Source: Coprinellus micaceus (Eukaryota > Basidiomycota > Agaricomycetes > Agaricales > Psathyrellaceae). From it: 64,000 nt of DNA. Numbering within the stretch: position 1 is the stretch's first letter; the number at the start of each line of letters is the position of its first letter. The translations under genes were made by a program, and so were the position numbers. The DNA is taken from contig OX596339.1 of assembly GCA_951394405.1 (NCBI GenBank), positions 1,612,001-1,676,000 on the forward strand. The letters are read 5' to 3'. Of the stretch, positions 46,839-56,986 are shown piece by piece. The notes beneath the pieces were generated by a model. The model did no database searches and was not told where the DNA came from. It was given only the letters and a program-made list of their open reading frames with translations.

Positions 46839-47562
46839 TCAAACCGCTGCGTCGACCTCATTTGGGGTGCCATCTGGGACGTAGCCGAACCATTGTGCTG
46901 CATGGTTGCGGACGAAGTCGTCGAACATCCACAATTCTGGGTCCAACCTTTCCAACATCCGGTACACATACGTATCAACTTGAACTCCGGATGTTAATTC
47001 TATGTCGGCGGGAAGGGAAGTAGCGTGCATGTGTATGATGTCGTCTTGTTGCTCTGGGTGGGCCGACAGCAGCTCGAAAGGTGAGAGCGGATGGATGGCC
47101 AGCGACTCTCTTGAATACTCTTTCGTTGACGTCTTCGAATGGACGCGATTAGATATACAGCCTCCGCAAAGTGAGATGCGGACTTATACCGTGTCTTCAA
47201 AGTCGTCCAACCATTTTAAGTCCGCCTCAGTCAATCCTTCCACAAGCGTTCCGCGTACGACGCTCTCCTGTAGCGTGTGCTTCCTACCGAGCATCGATTC
47301 CGATCGAGAAAGCGTGATAATGCCGGGGTATGTCTGCTCCTTAACCTTATGCCTGGCGTAACCTTAAAATAGCAGCCCTTACACAGAGTGACGGGGTGGA
47401 AGAAGCAGGATGGGAGCTTACCGTCAAGACTGCGGGACAGAAGCGGAGATGGTCCCCATTGTTCTGAATGATCTGCTTCAAGATACGGGGATGCATAAGG
47501 GTGCCGTAAAAGAAGGCCTTCCTCTGGATGGCGCTTGGATCCACTACACTCCCTATCGGCAT
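46839..47562 (-). CDS. AIG2-like gamma-glutamyl cyclotransferase (copy 1)
   Basis: Model: exons 47562-47422, 47345-47190 and 47117-46839, 576 nt (191 residues). AFFYGTLMHPRILKQII is the family's N-terminal YGTL substrate loop. YPGIITLS, VVRGTLVEGLTEADL and the acidic LDDFEDT carry the rest of the gamma-glutamyl cyclotransferase-like core, including the likely catalytic Glu. Members release 5-oxoproline from gamma-glutamyl peptides or amines. Copy 2 lies at 50394 on the other strand. The first splice junction is uncertain: the natural start of exon 2 (Y-A-R-H-K-V-K) would be out of frame by one, so I used a downstream AAG acceptor. It converges with SDE2, 151 bp away. Confidence 0.7.
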
Positions 47563-48646
47563 TCTTGTAATACTGATCGATCTATGTCTGATAGGACGGT
47601 TGATTCTGCTCGAGAGCTTGGAGGGAAGCCGAAAGGAGGCGTGAAACGTTAAAACCCCGTTAGGAGGTGACATGTCGACCCTGTACACTGCCGGCAAGCA
47701 AGCGATGGAATCTATGGTTTGAGGTTAACGGGCAAGTGGTTTGAGGCCATGGACTGGCAGGGATCTCTCCGCCAAATCGATGGATGGGGTCTCCTGTGCA
47801 GGATTTGATGGGTGATGGTTGTGCGAGGTTGAACGGTGTGCTCTTGGAGATCAAGGGTCTATCGCTCTCTAAGCGCCCGATTTGGGACCATCCTCGAGAA
47901 TCGCATTCACCAAACTCCTGCAAGGCTATCCTCTTGAGCCTAAATCTCCGAAACATACCCTTTCGAGGCACCGTGATGGCCGTCCCTCCATTCGGGAGAA
48001 ACCAACCCTAAACACCGGCACAGCCGCCAATCGTTGATCGCAGGCGGGAATCTGCGCACGGGCGTCTAATGGTTGATGGCGATTGGCTGCCCTGCGTCGT
48101 GTCAAGGGTGCCGAGTCTCCTGGGAACAAACCCTGAGACCCGAAGAGGCTTTGCAATTCATGAAAAGGGGGCAGTGCTCGCGGCGGGCACGGCCTTCCTG
48201 ACTCTAATTGAAAGGTCGCCATGAGCTGGCCTCTGCGGCCTCGTGTGTTCGCACGGCAGAGAAACCGTCACCGAGTCACGAGTTTAATTGGATTGCTGAA
48301 TTTACTAATGGGGCAGGTATTACAGCCTTCTTCCAGCGGCTTCGAATCCACCTATCCACGCCTCGTTTTGGAAGGAAATCAAGAAAGCATCGGCGATCTG
48401 AATGGCTCTGCCCAACTCTGCAGGGTCAAACTTAGGGTCGCCGCGCCTTCCAAAACAAGAAAACGAACAAGCAGATGACCTTCCAGACTCGTGGGACCAT
48501 TTCCCCCCACTTCCCAATATAAGTCCCCCACTGGGGCTCTCTGTTGTGAATACCTTCAATCGGCTTGACCATCCTCACATTTAGTCGACGGTTCCGCCAG
48601 CCCTGTTGGCGAACAACTCATTCTATCGGCTCAATTATTCGTCTTG
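47563..48646. other. Divergent intergenic region, nothing recognised
   Basis: About 1.1 kb between the AIG2-like copy 1 and the intronless orphan. Only a TATA-like AATATAAG near 48516 stands out. Confidence 0.45.
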
Positions 48647-50131
48647 ATGTCTGGCAGCTCTTCCTGCGCGTCATCCGCAGCGTCTACGCCTACAATGTTG
48701 AGCAGGGCCCTCCCCGAAACCACCAAATTGACCATCAAAATCCCGACCGTCCCTGTCATGATGACTGCTTCGCCCCCAAACCCTTCCTGGCGCGTTATCG
48801 AACCTCGACCACAACTTGAAGACGATGAAGATGATTTCAGGCCCCCGGGACTCATGTGCTACTCTAGCGCGCCTGCACAGGCTCGAGGGGCCGCTGAGCC
48901 AGCGCAACCCCGGCAACCACTCGCCTCGGTTAGCAGGCCCAACGGGGCTTTCAACACAAACATCGCCCGTACTCCTCACGATAAGGACGAGGCGCACAGC
49001 GGCACCACTGGCCAGATCGGGAAGACGACTACGGTGGACAGAAAGGGGGCTTCCCGGCGCAAGCCTTACGACCCGACTGGTATGCTACCTCCACTGAAGG
49101 AGGCCCGGTACGCCGCCTCCCGAGCGAAGCTCAAGTCCAAGCCCGAGGGCAGGGTGGAAGCAACCGTCGCCCAACCTGGGCTCCTCCATTTTGAAGAAGG
49201 CCTCCCCGATCCAAGTTCGTCCGTGCCCATCGTGGTCGATGATTTCCCACCAGGCATCAAGGTCGTTGGGTGCGCAGGGGACGGTAAACCTGATCTCGTG
49301 CCCGTCAACCCTGTTACCCCAACGTCACCACGTGCCTGCATCCCCGCCCCTCCCCCGGCCAAGGCCGATGTCCCTCTTCTATCGTCTGTTCCACTGCAGA
49401 TTCCCGGGGCGCCCTCTCCCACCCCGGACCCAGCCCTCGCTTGGGCATCTATCCCCGCTTCGCTCACCACCCTCGTTCCCGGCCTGCCCACCCCCCAACC
49501 GCTCCCCAGGTCATACACCGACCTGCCCCAGTGGCAGCGGCTTAGCCTACTCCGCACCGACTACGCATCCAACGCTTTTTCTGCCAAGGCGCACTCCCTG
49601 GAAATCCATGCTCGCGACTATCGGGCCGGTATCCTCCTCCTCAGCCTCTTGGATGTCCTTCGGGATAGACAAAGATACATTGATGAATGCCGGCATGACA
49701 TGCAACAGATGGCATGGAATGTGGCCGAGATGAAGGGGATGGGGTGTTCGTGGAGGGAGATGGGCGTGGCAGAGTCCCATGCAACCGCGGACGAGTTCTT
49801 CAAAAGCATTTGGGGATGCGAATTTAGAGACCTTGAGATGAAGGAAGGCGGCCCCACAAGTATAGACCCTTTGAAAGGGTGGCTGGATCTGAAGGAAGAC
49901 GGGGCGAGCGGTGCAAGCCTTCCTGTGGGGCATATTCCGGGATACCCGGATGGAGTCCATCTGCCCTCTTTGGAAAGACTCATCGGGATCCCGATTCGAA
50001 GGTTCGACGGGAAGATGGGCGAGTTCGACATTCAAAAAATGGGGAGGGCGTTCGCGGAGGACCCGTTCGAAGTTCTGAAGGGCTTGGTTCAAGGGGTCGA
50101 CGGAAGCTGGTATGCCCCTCTAGAGGTTTAG
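48647..50131 (+). CDS. Intronless orphan protein
   Basis: Not recognised. One open frame of 494 codons plus stop, starting at the ATG at 48647. Residues 1-285 are disordered in composition: Ser/Thr/Pro-rich with an acidic patch (LEDDEDDFRPPG) and long proline runs. From about residue 290 the composition changes to a structured-looking helical region (QWQRLSLLRTDYASNAF, RAGILLLSLLDVLRDRQRY, GCSWREMGVAESHATADEFF), followed by a short C-terminal part. No signal peptide or membrane segment is seen. It lies between the two AIG2-like genes. The lack of introns in an intron-rich genome suggests a young or retro-copied gene. Confidence 0.6.
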   Translation: MSGSSSCASSAASTPTMLSRALPETTKLTIKIPTVPVMMTASPPNPSWRVIEPRPQLEDDEDDFRPPGLMCYSSAPAQARGAAEPAQPRQPLASVSRPNGAFNTNIARTPHDKDEAHSGTTGQIGKTTTVDRKGASRRKPYDPTGMLPPLKEARYAASRAKLKSKPEGRVEATVAQPGLLHFEEGLPDPSSSVPIVVDDFPPGIKVVGCAGDGKPDLVPVNPVTPTSPRACIPAPPPAKADVPLLSSVPLQIPGAPSPTPDPALAWASIPASLTTLVPGLPTPQPLPRSYTDLPQWQRLSLLRTDYASNAFSAKAHSLEIHARDYRAGILLLSLLDVLRDRQRYIDECRHDMQQMAWNVAEMKGMGCSWREMGVAESHATADEFFKSIWGCEFRDLEMKEGGPTSIDPLKGWLDLKEDGASGASLPVGHIPGYPDGVHLPSLERLIGIPIRRFDGKMGEFDIQKMGRAFAEDPFEVLKGLVQGVDGSWYAPLEV

Positions 50132-50393
50132 TTGACCGCAGTACGTCAGCGATTCTTTGTGGTTCGGTTCAAACAAGTGTATAGTCAATTCAGCCTATTT
50201 GAAAGCAGCCGATGAGATACTGCGCCGTTCTTCGTGGACCTGGAAGAAGGGAATGACTCACCCGCAGCTCAACTGTAAGATAAGCGCCTGGTGACGGGAG
50301 CTGTAGGGTCGGAATCCCACGGCGAAGGGTGTGAGCAGGCAGTTTGAGTAAGCCCCTGAACCTTTGCCTGCGATTCCCAAGATCGAACCCACA

Positions 50394-51216
50394 ATGCCAG
50401 CTCTCTACACCGCCTTCTTCTATGGGACGCTCATGCACCCCAGGATCCTCAAACGGGTGATCAGGAGTGACGGTGCACATCTCGAGATATGTCCAGCTGT
50501 TGGTGAGCACCGTATACCTGAAATTGGTTGGGCTATTAGTTGACCCTTGGGCCCGGCACAGGATCACACCAGGCACAGAGTAAAGGTATGGTTTTTGATT
50601 GTTAGTCGAAAGGCTCAACTTACCGGTTCGTCACATTCAGGGTTGTGAATACCCTGGGGTCGTGCCCTACGAGAGGGGAAAGCGGCTCTTCCCTGATCGT
50701 GAGCTTGGGCAGGAAGAGCGATCTGTACGAGGGACCCTCGTTCGAGGACTGACGATTCCAGATATTGGACACTTGGATGTTTTCGAAGGAGACGTAGGTC
50801 CCATCGTTTTGCTCCTCCACTGCATGCTAAGCTGGATGCGTTAGGAATATGAACGTCTTCCGGTATCGCCTCGCCCACTCGAGCCCTTCGCGCCCCTAAA
50901 CACTCCTGCTGGGCACCCAGATGCCCCTGAATCCCTGATCCCACAACACATCGCCCCGTTGCCGCCTGTTGCCGAGCTCCCCGATGCCGTCGAAGCTCAC
51001 ACATATATATTCCAGGATCTTCGTCATCTCGAATCTGAGCTATGGTCGTGGGGCGAATTCATTGAGAATAGCGCCTGGAAGTGGTATGGGGGCTCTCCTG
51101 GAGAGGATACTCCGAGTGACTTGAGCGCTCCTTCAGAGAAGGTGCATGCTGGAGGCGATGTTCCCGAGGTCGAGAGGAGAAGAGCTGCGATGCTCGCCAT
51201 CGCTGGAAACGCGTAG
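50394..51216 (+). CDS. AIG2-like gamma-glutamyl cyclotransferase (copy 2)
   Basis: Exons 50394-50502, 50606-50793 and 50845-51216 total 669 nt (222 residues). AFFYGTLMHPRILKRVI opens the domain. Splicing into VERLNLPVRHIQGCEYPG restores the family's R-H-x-V/I ... Y-P-G block, followed by SVRGTLVRGLTIPDI and the acidic DVFEGDEYERL. The first intron (103 nt) is twice the usual length here. The C-terminal ~100 residues are Pro-rich, then helical (FQDLRHLESELWSWGEF), resembling the end of copy 1 (YRMLERLDPELWMFDDF). Function as for copy 1; activity is not shown. The two copies are divergent paralogues on opposite strands. Confidence 0.8.
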
Positions 51217-52708
51217 AATGGGGCTGGAACTTGGTAGAAGAGGAGGTTCGCATTCTCGTGTCGATGAAGGCCCACTATTCTCTTCGGAAAGAGCAATAGA
51301 GTTTTGACATTGTGGTTAACGAGACGGGCAACCTCGCTCTGTACATTGTCCGACGGGGCCAGAGCGTCAAATATGGATCAGTGACCCGGTCGAAGTCATG
51401 AGATTGCCTCTTAACATCATGCCAAATCCATCCTGGAAACCGTCAACTCTTTACGATGAATCGTAAAGCACCTCTTCCATTCAAGTAACTTCCAGTTTCT
51501 AGTTGCTGGATCCCACCTTCTGGCACACTGCGAATGCGTAGCCAACTCAATCGTTAGACATGTATATTGAAGAAAATCTACACTCAGCAGTGACCGATCC
51601 GAATGCATGAACCTCCGCGGCTTCACATCTATCACGAAGTCGTCCCCGTCTCGTTCGAGGTCTCGCATCAAGAATCTCTCGTATAACCTGTCGTCAACAC
51701 CGGAAGACCATCCTTGAATTCGTTCCAGTTCGTCCCAATGCTCATCAAGGCCATGGACTTTGAAGCGTTCGCCGCCTGCCTCAGGCGAAAACCCTATCTA
51801 TGGAATATCTCTAGATTCAGAGTAGGAGGGGTAATATCATCGTTTAGAACAAGTTTGCGAGAAGGTATGGCGGTCAGGGTTTGAACTCCGTAAACCGAGG
51901 GAAACCCTAAGAGAGTAAGCGAGGGTCGTCGAACTGGCTCAAGAATCTCTTCGCCTTGGTACGCCTTGGTTCTTGCTGTGCCGCAGTACGGCTAAATAAT
52001 GACCAAAGAGTGTTTTCTCCAACCCAACGTCCCGAGGTGCCGTTACGCAGCTGAGGGCGGGGATAACCGAGGAGGGTCTGAGATCTGAACACGAAGGGAG
52101 TTGTACAAGCCGCAGCATCCGTGACGGCTCGATAGAAATCACTCATGTCTATATGACCCCGCAGTGCCTCATCCTATAGGCACAGTATAGCGAAACGAAT
52201 CCTCCCGCGGACGAGGAGCTCGGCCAGGTACTATGGTCACGGCTGGAGAGGCAGGTTAACTGGGAATTAATGATCAGCCAAAATCCCAAGACGTCCCAAG
52301 GAGGCTAGGAAAATCAAAGTAACAAGGTATCTGTGCCCCGAGGTACGAGTCATTCGCGCAACGAGGCCCCCCGAGTCACATATCTTCAATAGATCCTGCC
52401 AAATTAACTTCCTGACTCTTGAAGAAGAACGGCCCTCCATTTCGTATCGATCGTGGGTATATATGATATTCCGAGAGGCCATGAGCTACCGATGCATGCA
52501 CCATAAAAGCAGACAAGCTATCACCCCTTCTACAGGGCAAGGACCCCAACCAACGACAGTACTCCCTCGCTTGTATTTGCGTCGACCTGGGTACCGCAAT
52601 AGGCCTCGACTGAGGTGTGAGCACAGCCGAAATATTACTAAGTTCTTTATATTGACCCCCGCTGCCGGGTAGCGTGAAGTCTTCCAACGGTGGCCCGCAT
52701 CCTACTGC
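51217..52708. other. Region between AIG2-like copy 2 and the coiled-coil orphan
   Basis: 1.5 kb holding only the decayed minus-strand remnant listed separately at 51417-52146. Confidence 0.5.
51417..52146 (-). pseudogene. Possible relic related to the F-box gene at 41035
   Basis: Open minus-strand pieces at 52146-51907 and 51671-51417 are separated by stops I could not remove by plausible splicing. The first contains FYRAVTD and, 16 residues on, LLGYP; the F-box gene has LYRVFTD and, 8 residues on, LLGYP in the same order. The later piece has WDPATRNWKLLEW. No F-box is seen. I infer a degraded family member; it could instead be a real gene that I cannot splice. Confidence 0.3.
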
Positions 52709-54010
52709 ATGGACCAAGCAAACATCTCCGGTCTCCCTTACATCAACAGAAGCCTGTACCGACCCACCACCCAGCGCGAGCCCTCCAGCAACGCAGACCC
52801 TGTCGAGTATCGAAGCTCGTTTCGGCCGTTCTCAAGAGCGGGCTCCAGACACGGAGCGGGAGGGAGCGCAATGACCAACTCAATTCGTACCTCAACCCAG
52901 CATCCGCCCTTGATCACCCCAACGCATGCGAATGAGTGGGAGTTCCATCACAAGTACGGGATCATCCATGGGTGGCTCTGTACAATCTGCCAGGACTATA
53001 TTTCCCATCTGAAAGGTTTCTACAATCACCCGCGGCACCAAAAGTCACCGAACAGTTCAAAGGGGCTGTACGAGTCGTTCTATCGAGACGGCGTGAGGGA
53101 AGGGATCGCGTTCGGAAAGGTGCAGGTGGACTCCTTACAAGTAGAGTTGCTTCGAGTTGAAGGAGAAAGGAGAGTGACATCCGAGAAGCTGCTATCGCAG
53201 CAGGTGGAGTGTATCGAGCTTCGCGACAAGGTCAAATCTCTCCAAAAAGAACTTGAGGACCTTCGGCCAACTCCTATTCCAACAATCATTCCTCCCAAGG
53301 GACCAACGGAGCCGCAAATCATTTCTCAAGCTACAAACCGCGCCACCTTCTCAGCCACCGCCTCTCGCAATCCACACAGGCCATCCCTTTCCCTGGATAT
53401 GTCACTTCTGCGCCCACGACCACAAGTCCACGTGCCCCCAGCAAGCACCGGGACTGTCTCCAGCGGATGTACCGATCCGGAGAGTCCCAAGACCAACCCA
53501 CGCCTACAAGACCCAGTGGAAGTGTGGTACGAGTACTATTGCACTCACAGGAAATCGTGGCCTCGCGGGGTCAGGCGCGATATTCGCCATCGGCCCATCT
53601 TGTCCGACCTGCGCGCAGACAGAGCGGTCGCGCGTTTCCGCCCGGATATTGCCCTTCGCCCCCTCGAGGTACCCATCCAGAACAGCATGGAACCTGACAT
53701 CTTCCCTGCCCCATCCCCCAGGAACCAGTTCAAGAACATGATCGTGGAGCTGTTCTCGCAGCCGGGGCTGTACTCGAGGCAGTTAGTGCAAATGAATTTG
53801 TCGGTTTCGGTGGTCACGGTGTACGAGAGGTATACTGGATCCTTTCCGATGAAGATGGAGGAGCTGGTAACGTTTCTTGCGAAATCTGGTATAACACCTC
53901 AAATGGCAACATCCGACTTTGAGCCTTGGGCTAAGAACTATCGAGAGGGCGTCAATGAGTCAATCCCCTTCACTCCGTGCCCTGTCCAATCCAGAGCGCG
54001 ACGACGGTAG
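52709..54010 (+). CDS. Orphan protein with Cys/His cluster and coiled coil
   Basis: Not recognised. Single exon, 433 residues from the ATG at 52709. Residues 1-70 are polar. Around residue 90 a CTICQDYISHLKGFYNHPRH segment has C-x2-C-x12-H-x2-H spacing, which could bind zinc. Residues ~125-190 form a heptad-rich coiled coil (EGERRVTSEKLLSQQVE, LRDKVKSLQKELEDL). A Pro/Ser-rich linker follows, then a basic region (RKSWPRGVRRDIRHR) and a folded-looking C-terminal part (FKNMIVELFSQPGLYSRQL). It is probably a nuclear or cytosolic DNA/RNA- or protein-binding factor; no function is claimed. Confidence 0.6.
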   Translation: MDQANISGLPYINRSLYRPTTQREPSSNADPVEYRSSFRPFSRAGSRHGAGGSAMTNSIRTSTQHPPLITPTHANEWEFHHKYGIIHGWLCTICQDYISHLKGFYNHPRHQKSPNSSKGLYESFYRDGVREGIAFGKVQVDSLQVELLRVEGERRVTSEKLLSQQVECIELRDKVKSLQKELEDLRPTPIPTIIPPKGPTEPQIISQATNRATFSATASRNPHRPSLSLDMSLLRPRPQVHVPPASTGTVSSGCTDPESPKTNPRLQDPVEVWYEYYCTHRKSWPRGVRRDIRHRPILSDLRADRAVARFRPDIALRPLEVPIQNSMEPDIFPAPSPRNQFKNMIVELFSQPGLYSRQLVQMNLSVSVVTVYERYTGSFPMKMEELVTFLAKSGITPQMATSDFEPWAKNYREGVNESIPFTPCPVQSRARRR

Positions 54011-54295
54011 GGTGCGTGCGCCCTGTATTTCAGTGTATAAGATAGTGACTCCTTACCGTTATTTGCTGTACCATTGTACCATCTGTTGCTATAGATCCTG
54101 CCTCGGTCACCTTGTCTTTAGCGCCCAGCAAGCGCGCATCGGCGCGCGCTCGGAGTCAAGCCGCACTGATGTCATGAGAACTTTTAGTGCGGCCGAATTG
54201 ACCGGCGACCGGGTTGGACTCGACGCGGGTCTTCCCCAACGTTTATTCTATCTGCACATGTCCTCGAAGGTAGCTATAGCTCGTAGAACTAGACC
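54011..54295. other. Intergenic spacer before the biotin gene
   Basis: 285 bp, no gene. Confidence 0.5.
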
Positions 54296-56895
54296 ATGGC
54301 CTCCCTCTACAAGCATCTGCGCGTTCACCAAATCTTTGGTGCCAACACGGACGTCGGGAAGACAATATTGACCACCGCCTTGTCGCGCGCCTCGGCTGCC
54401 AAGGAATTCCCAGTTTTCTATCTCAAGCCTGTTAGCACTGGGGCGTTGGAAGATGCGGACGACAGGTGGGGTTAGTGCGCACGTCGGGGTGAGCACGACG
54501 GACTGAATAATTGCGCAGGCACGTCTCGAAATTCGGCGGAATGGCGTCGAAGTTGATTCACGCGGAATGTCTTTTTCAGTACGATGACCCAGTCAGTCCT
54601 CACCTGGCCGCTCGATTGAAGGATGCCAGCAAGGCGAATGTACGTCCATATAGCTTATCCGTGTGCCTTTTGTGCTTACCTTTTGTCACAGGTGCCTTCC
54701 GACGACATCTTCGTCAAGTCTGTAGCAGAGCGTATTTGGCACAATGCAAAGAAGACAGGGAAGGGGGCGCACATGTATGTTGAAACAGCTGGGGGTGCGT
54801 AACATTAGGTTTCTCGAAGTGACTTTGGATGAACCATTCTCAGGCGTTCACAGTCCTGCACTCTCCGGAACAACACAAATCGACTGTTATCGACCTCTAT
54901 TCCTCCCCATAGTCCTCATCGGAGACTCGAAGCTCGGTGGTATCTCGTCCACGATCTCAGCCTATGAATCTCTGTTCCTTCGAGGCTACATCATCGATGC
55001 GGTAGCCTTGTTCCGCGAAGAGTACTATCGCAACTGGGAGTATCTCACCGACTACTTCAAAGAACGTGGAATCCACGTATTTGTCGTCGATCCTCCGCCA
55101 GCCCGACTCACCGATCCAAAGGAAGACGCCGAAGCGACTGAGGAGTACTATGAGTCCGTCGTATCTCCCGATATCGTCGACGGAGTCTCCAACCTGGTCG
55201 ACTACCTCGACGTTCGCCACGCAGTCCGAGTACAGGACCTCGAGTCGATGCCCAAACGCACCCTCAATACCATATGGTGGCCATTTGTTCAACACGGAAC
55301 GGTGAAGGGTCCTGATGATGTTACGGTCATCGATAGCGCATATGGGGACTTCTTCAGTGTCGCCCGCCCCAAACCACAAACGAACAACTCATCTTCGAGC
55401 ATTCTTTCCCCGGACCTGGATGGCTCGGCATCGTGGTGGACCCAAACACTCGGGCATGCACACCCCGCGCTCACGATGGCTGCAGCCCGGGCAAGCGGAC
55501 GATACGGGCATGTCATGTTCCCCCAAGCCACACACCTCCCCGCATTGAGGCTTGCGGAGCGTTTGGTGCACAAGGGTCCAGGAAAGGGATGGGCATCGCG
55601 GGCATTCTTCTCGGACAACGGATCCACTGGCATGGAAGTCGCCTTTAAAATGGCACTTCGAGCGTACACCCTCCGAAACGGGTCGAAGTTCACAAGGAAA
55701 GAAAAGAAGAAGCTGGGCGTTCTGGGTTTGAAGGGAAGCTATCACGGTGATACGATTGGCGCCATGGACGCTTGCGAAGACACGGGCGTATACACTTGCG
55801 AGTGGCACGATGCGAAAGGTTACTGGTTTGAGCCTCCCTCTATCGGCTTCAAGGACGGCAAACCTACCATATCCGTGCCTTCCTCCCTTTCGGCAGGTGC
55901 GAAAGCACATACCGTCCCTGCCAAGTCCCTCTCCTGGATCTACGACGTAGAAGACCGACTCCACACTCCTCTCGCCCGTGCATACGCCCTCTATGTCCGT
56001 CGTGCGCTCGACAAGATTGAAGAACGCGGAAAAAAACTCGGCGCACTTGTGATCGAGCCTTTGCTGATGGGTGCAGGAGGTATGATATTCGTTGATCCCC
56101 TCTTCCAGCGCGTCATGATCGACACTGTGCGTGGACGTCGCTCAGGCAAGTCCACCAATTGGTCTGGCATGCCTGTCATCTTCGACGAAGTCTTCGTGGG
56201 GCTCAACCGTATCGGCATGGAGAGCACTGGTCCCCTCCTCGGTGTCAACCCCGACATCTCTGTCAACGCCAAGGTCCTCACTGGTGGCCTCATCCCTCTC
56301 TGTGTGACTATGGCCTCGAAGTCCATCTTCAACGCGTTCCTGAGTGACAAGAAGGCGGAGGCTTTACTTCACGGGCACTCGTACACCGCTCATCCTATTG
56401 GGTGTGAAGTGGCGAACGAGACATTGGCACAGATTGACAGGTTGGAGAAGAGTGAGGAGTGGAAGGCTGCCAAGGGGAAGTGGAACGAACACCAGGGCGA
56501 GGGCGAGAGTAAGGTCTGGAGTCTGTGGGACCCTCACTTTGTCGCAGAGGTCTCGAAGCTGCCTAATGTCAAGGAGGCGATGTCGCTTGGATCGGTCCTT
56601 GCTATCAACTTCGAGGACGAATCAGCAGGTTTGTTACCTTCCCTTGGTCCAAGCGGTTTCTCTGATACTAAAATTTCTTGTAGGCTATACATCGTTCTTC
56701 GCTCAAAACCTCCTCCAGCCGCTTAAAGCGGCCTCTCCAGAGGGAGGTTTATCCGCCGCTCCTGGGGGCGCCCCCTATGGAATCAACTACAGGACGCTCG
56801 GCAACGTCGCATACTTCATGACCAGCCTCAACACTACGTCTGCCGTTATTCGATCAGTAGAGGACAAAATCTGGAAAACTATCTCTAACCGATAG
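54296..56895 (+). CDS. Bifunctional dethiobiotin synthetase / DAPA aminotransferase
   Basis: Exons 54296-54465, 54519-54639, 54692-54794, 54844-56628 and 56684-56895 total 2391 nt (796 residues). Residues 1-~250 are a BioD domain: GANTDVGKT (15-23) is its P-loop and VETAGGVHSP its second nucleotide motif. The rest is a BioA class III aminotransferase: FSDNGSTGMEVAFKMAL, GSYHGDTIGAMD, IFDEVFVG and the PLP-lysine in AKVLTGGLIPL (K608), then HGHSYTAHPIG. The enzyme converts KAPA to DAPA and then to dethiobiotin, two consecutive steps of biotin synthesis, with the fused order (BioD first) usual in fungi and plants. It probably acts in mitochondria, although no clear presequence is seen. No other biotin gene is in the window. 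Confidence 0.94.
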
Positions 56896-56986
56896 ATCTT
56901 AAAGCTCGACATCTAATGCTACGACGTATCTAACAACATCTTATGGACATCACGCATGCCAACGTAAAACATCCTACCCCAATCTA

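Noticed and set aside
48335..48360. Possible tRNA T-arm (TTCGAATCC)
   Set aside because: No A-box or foldable cloverleaf upstream. No tRNA or rRNA gene was found in the window.
55289..55964. Long minus-strand open frames
   Set aside because: Antisense shadow of the BioA aminotransferase domain.
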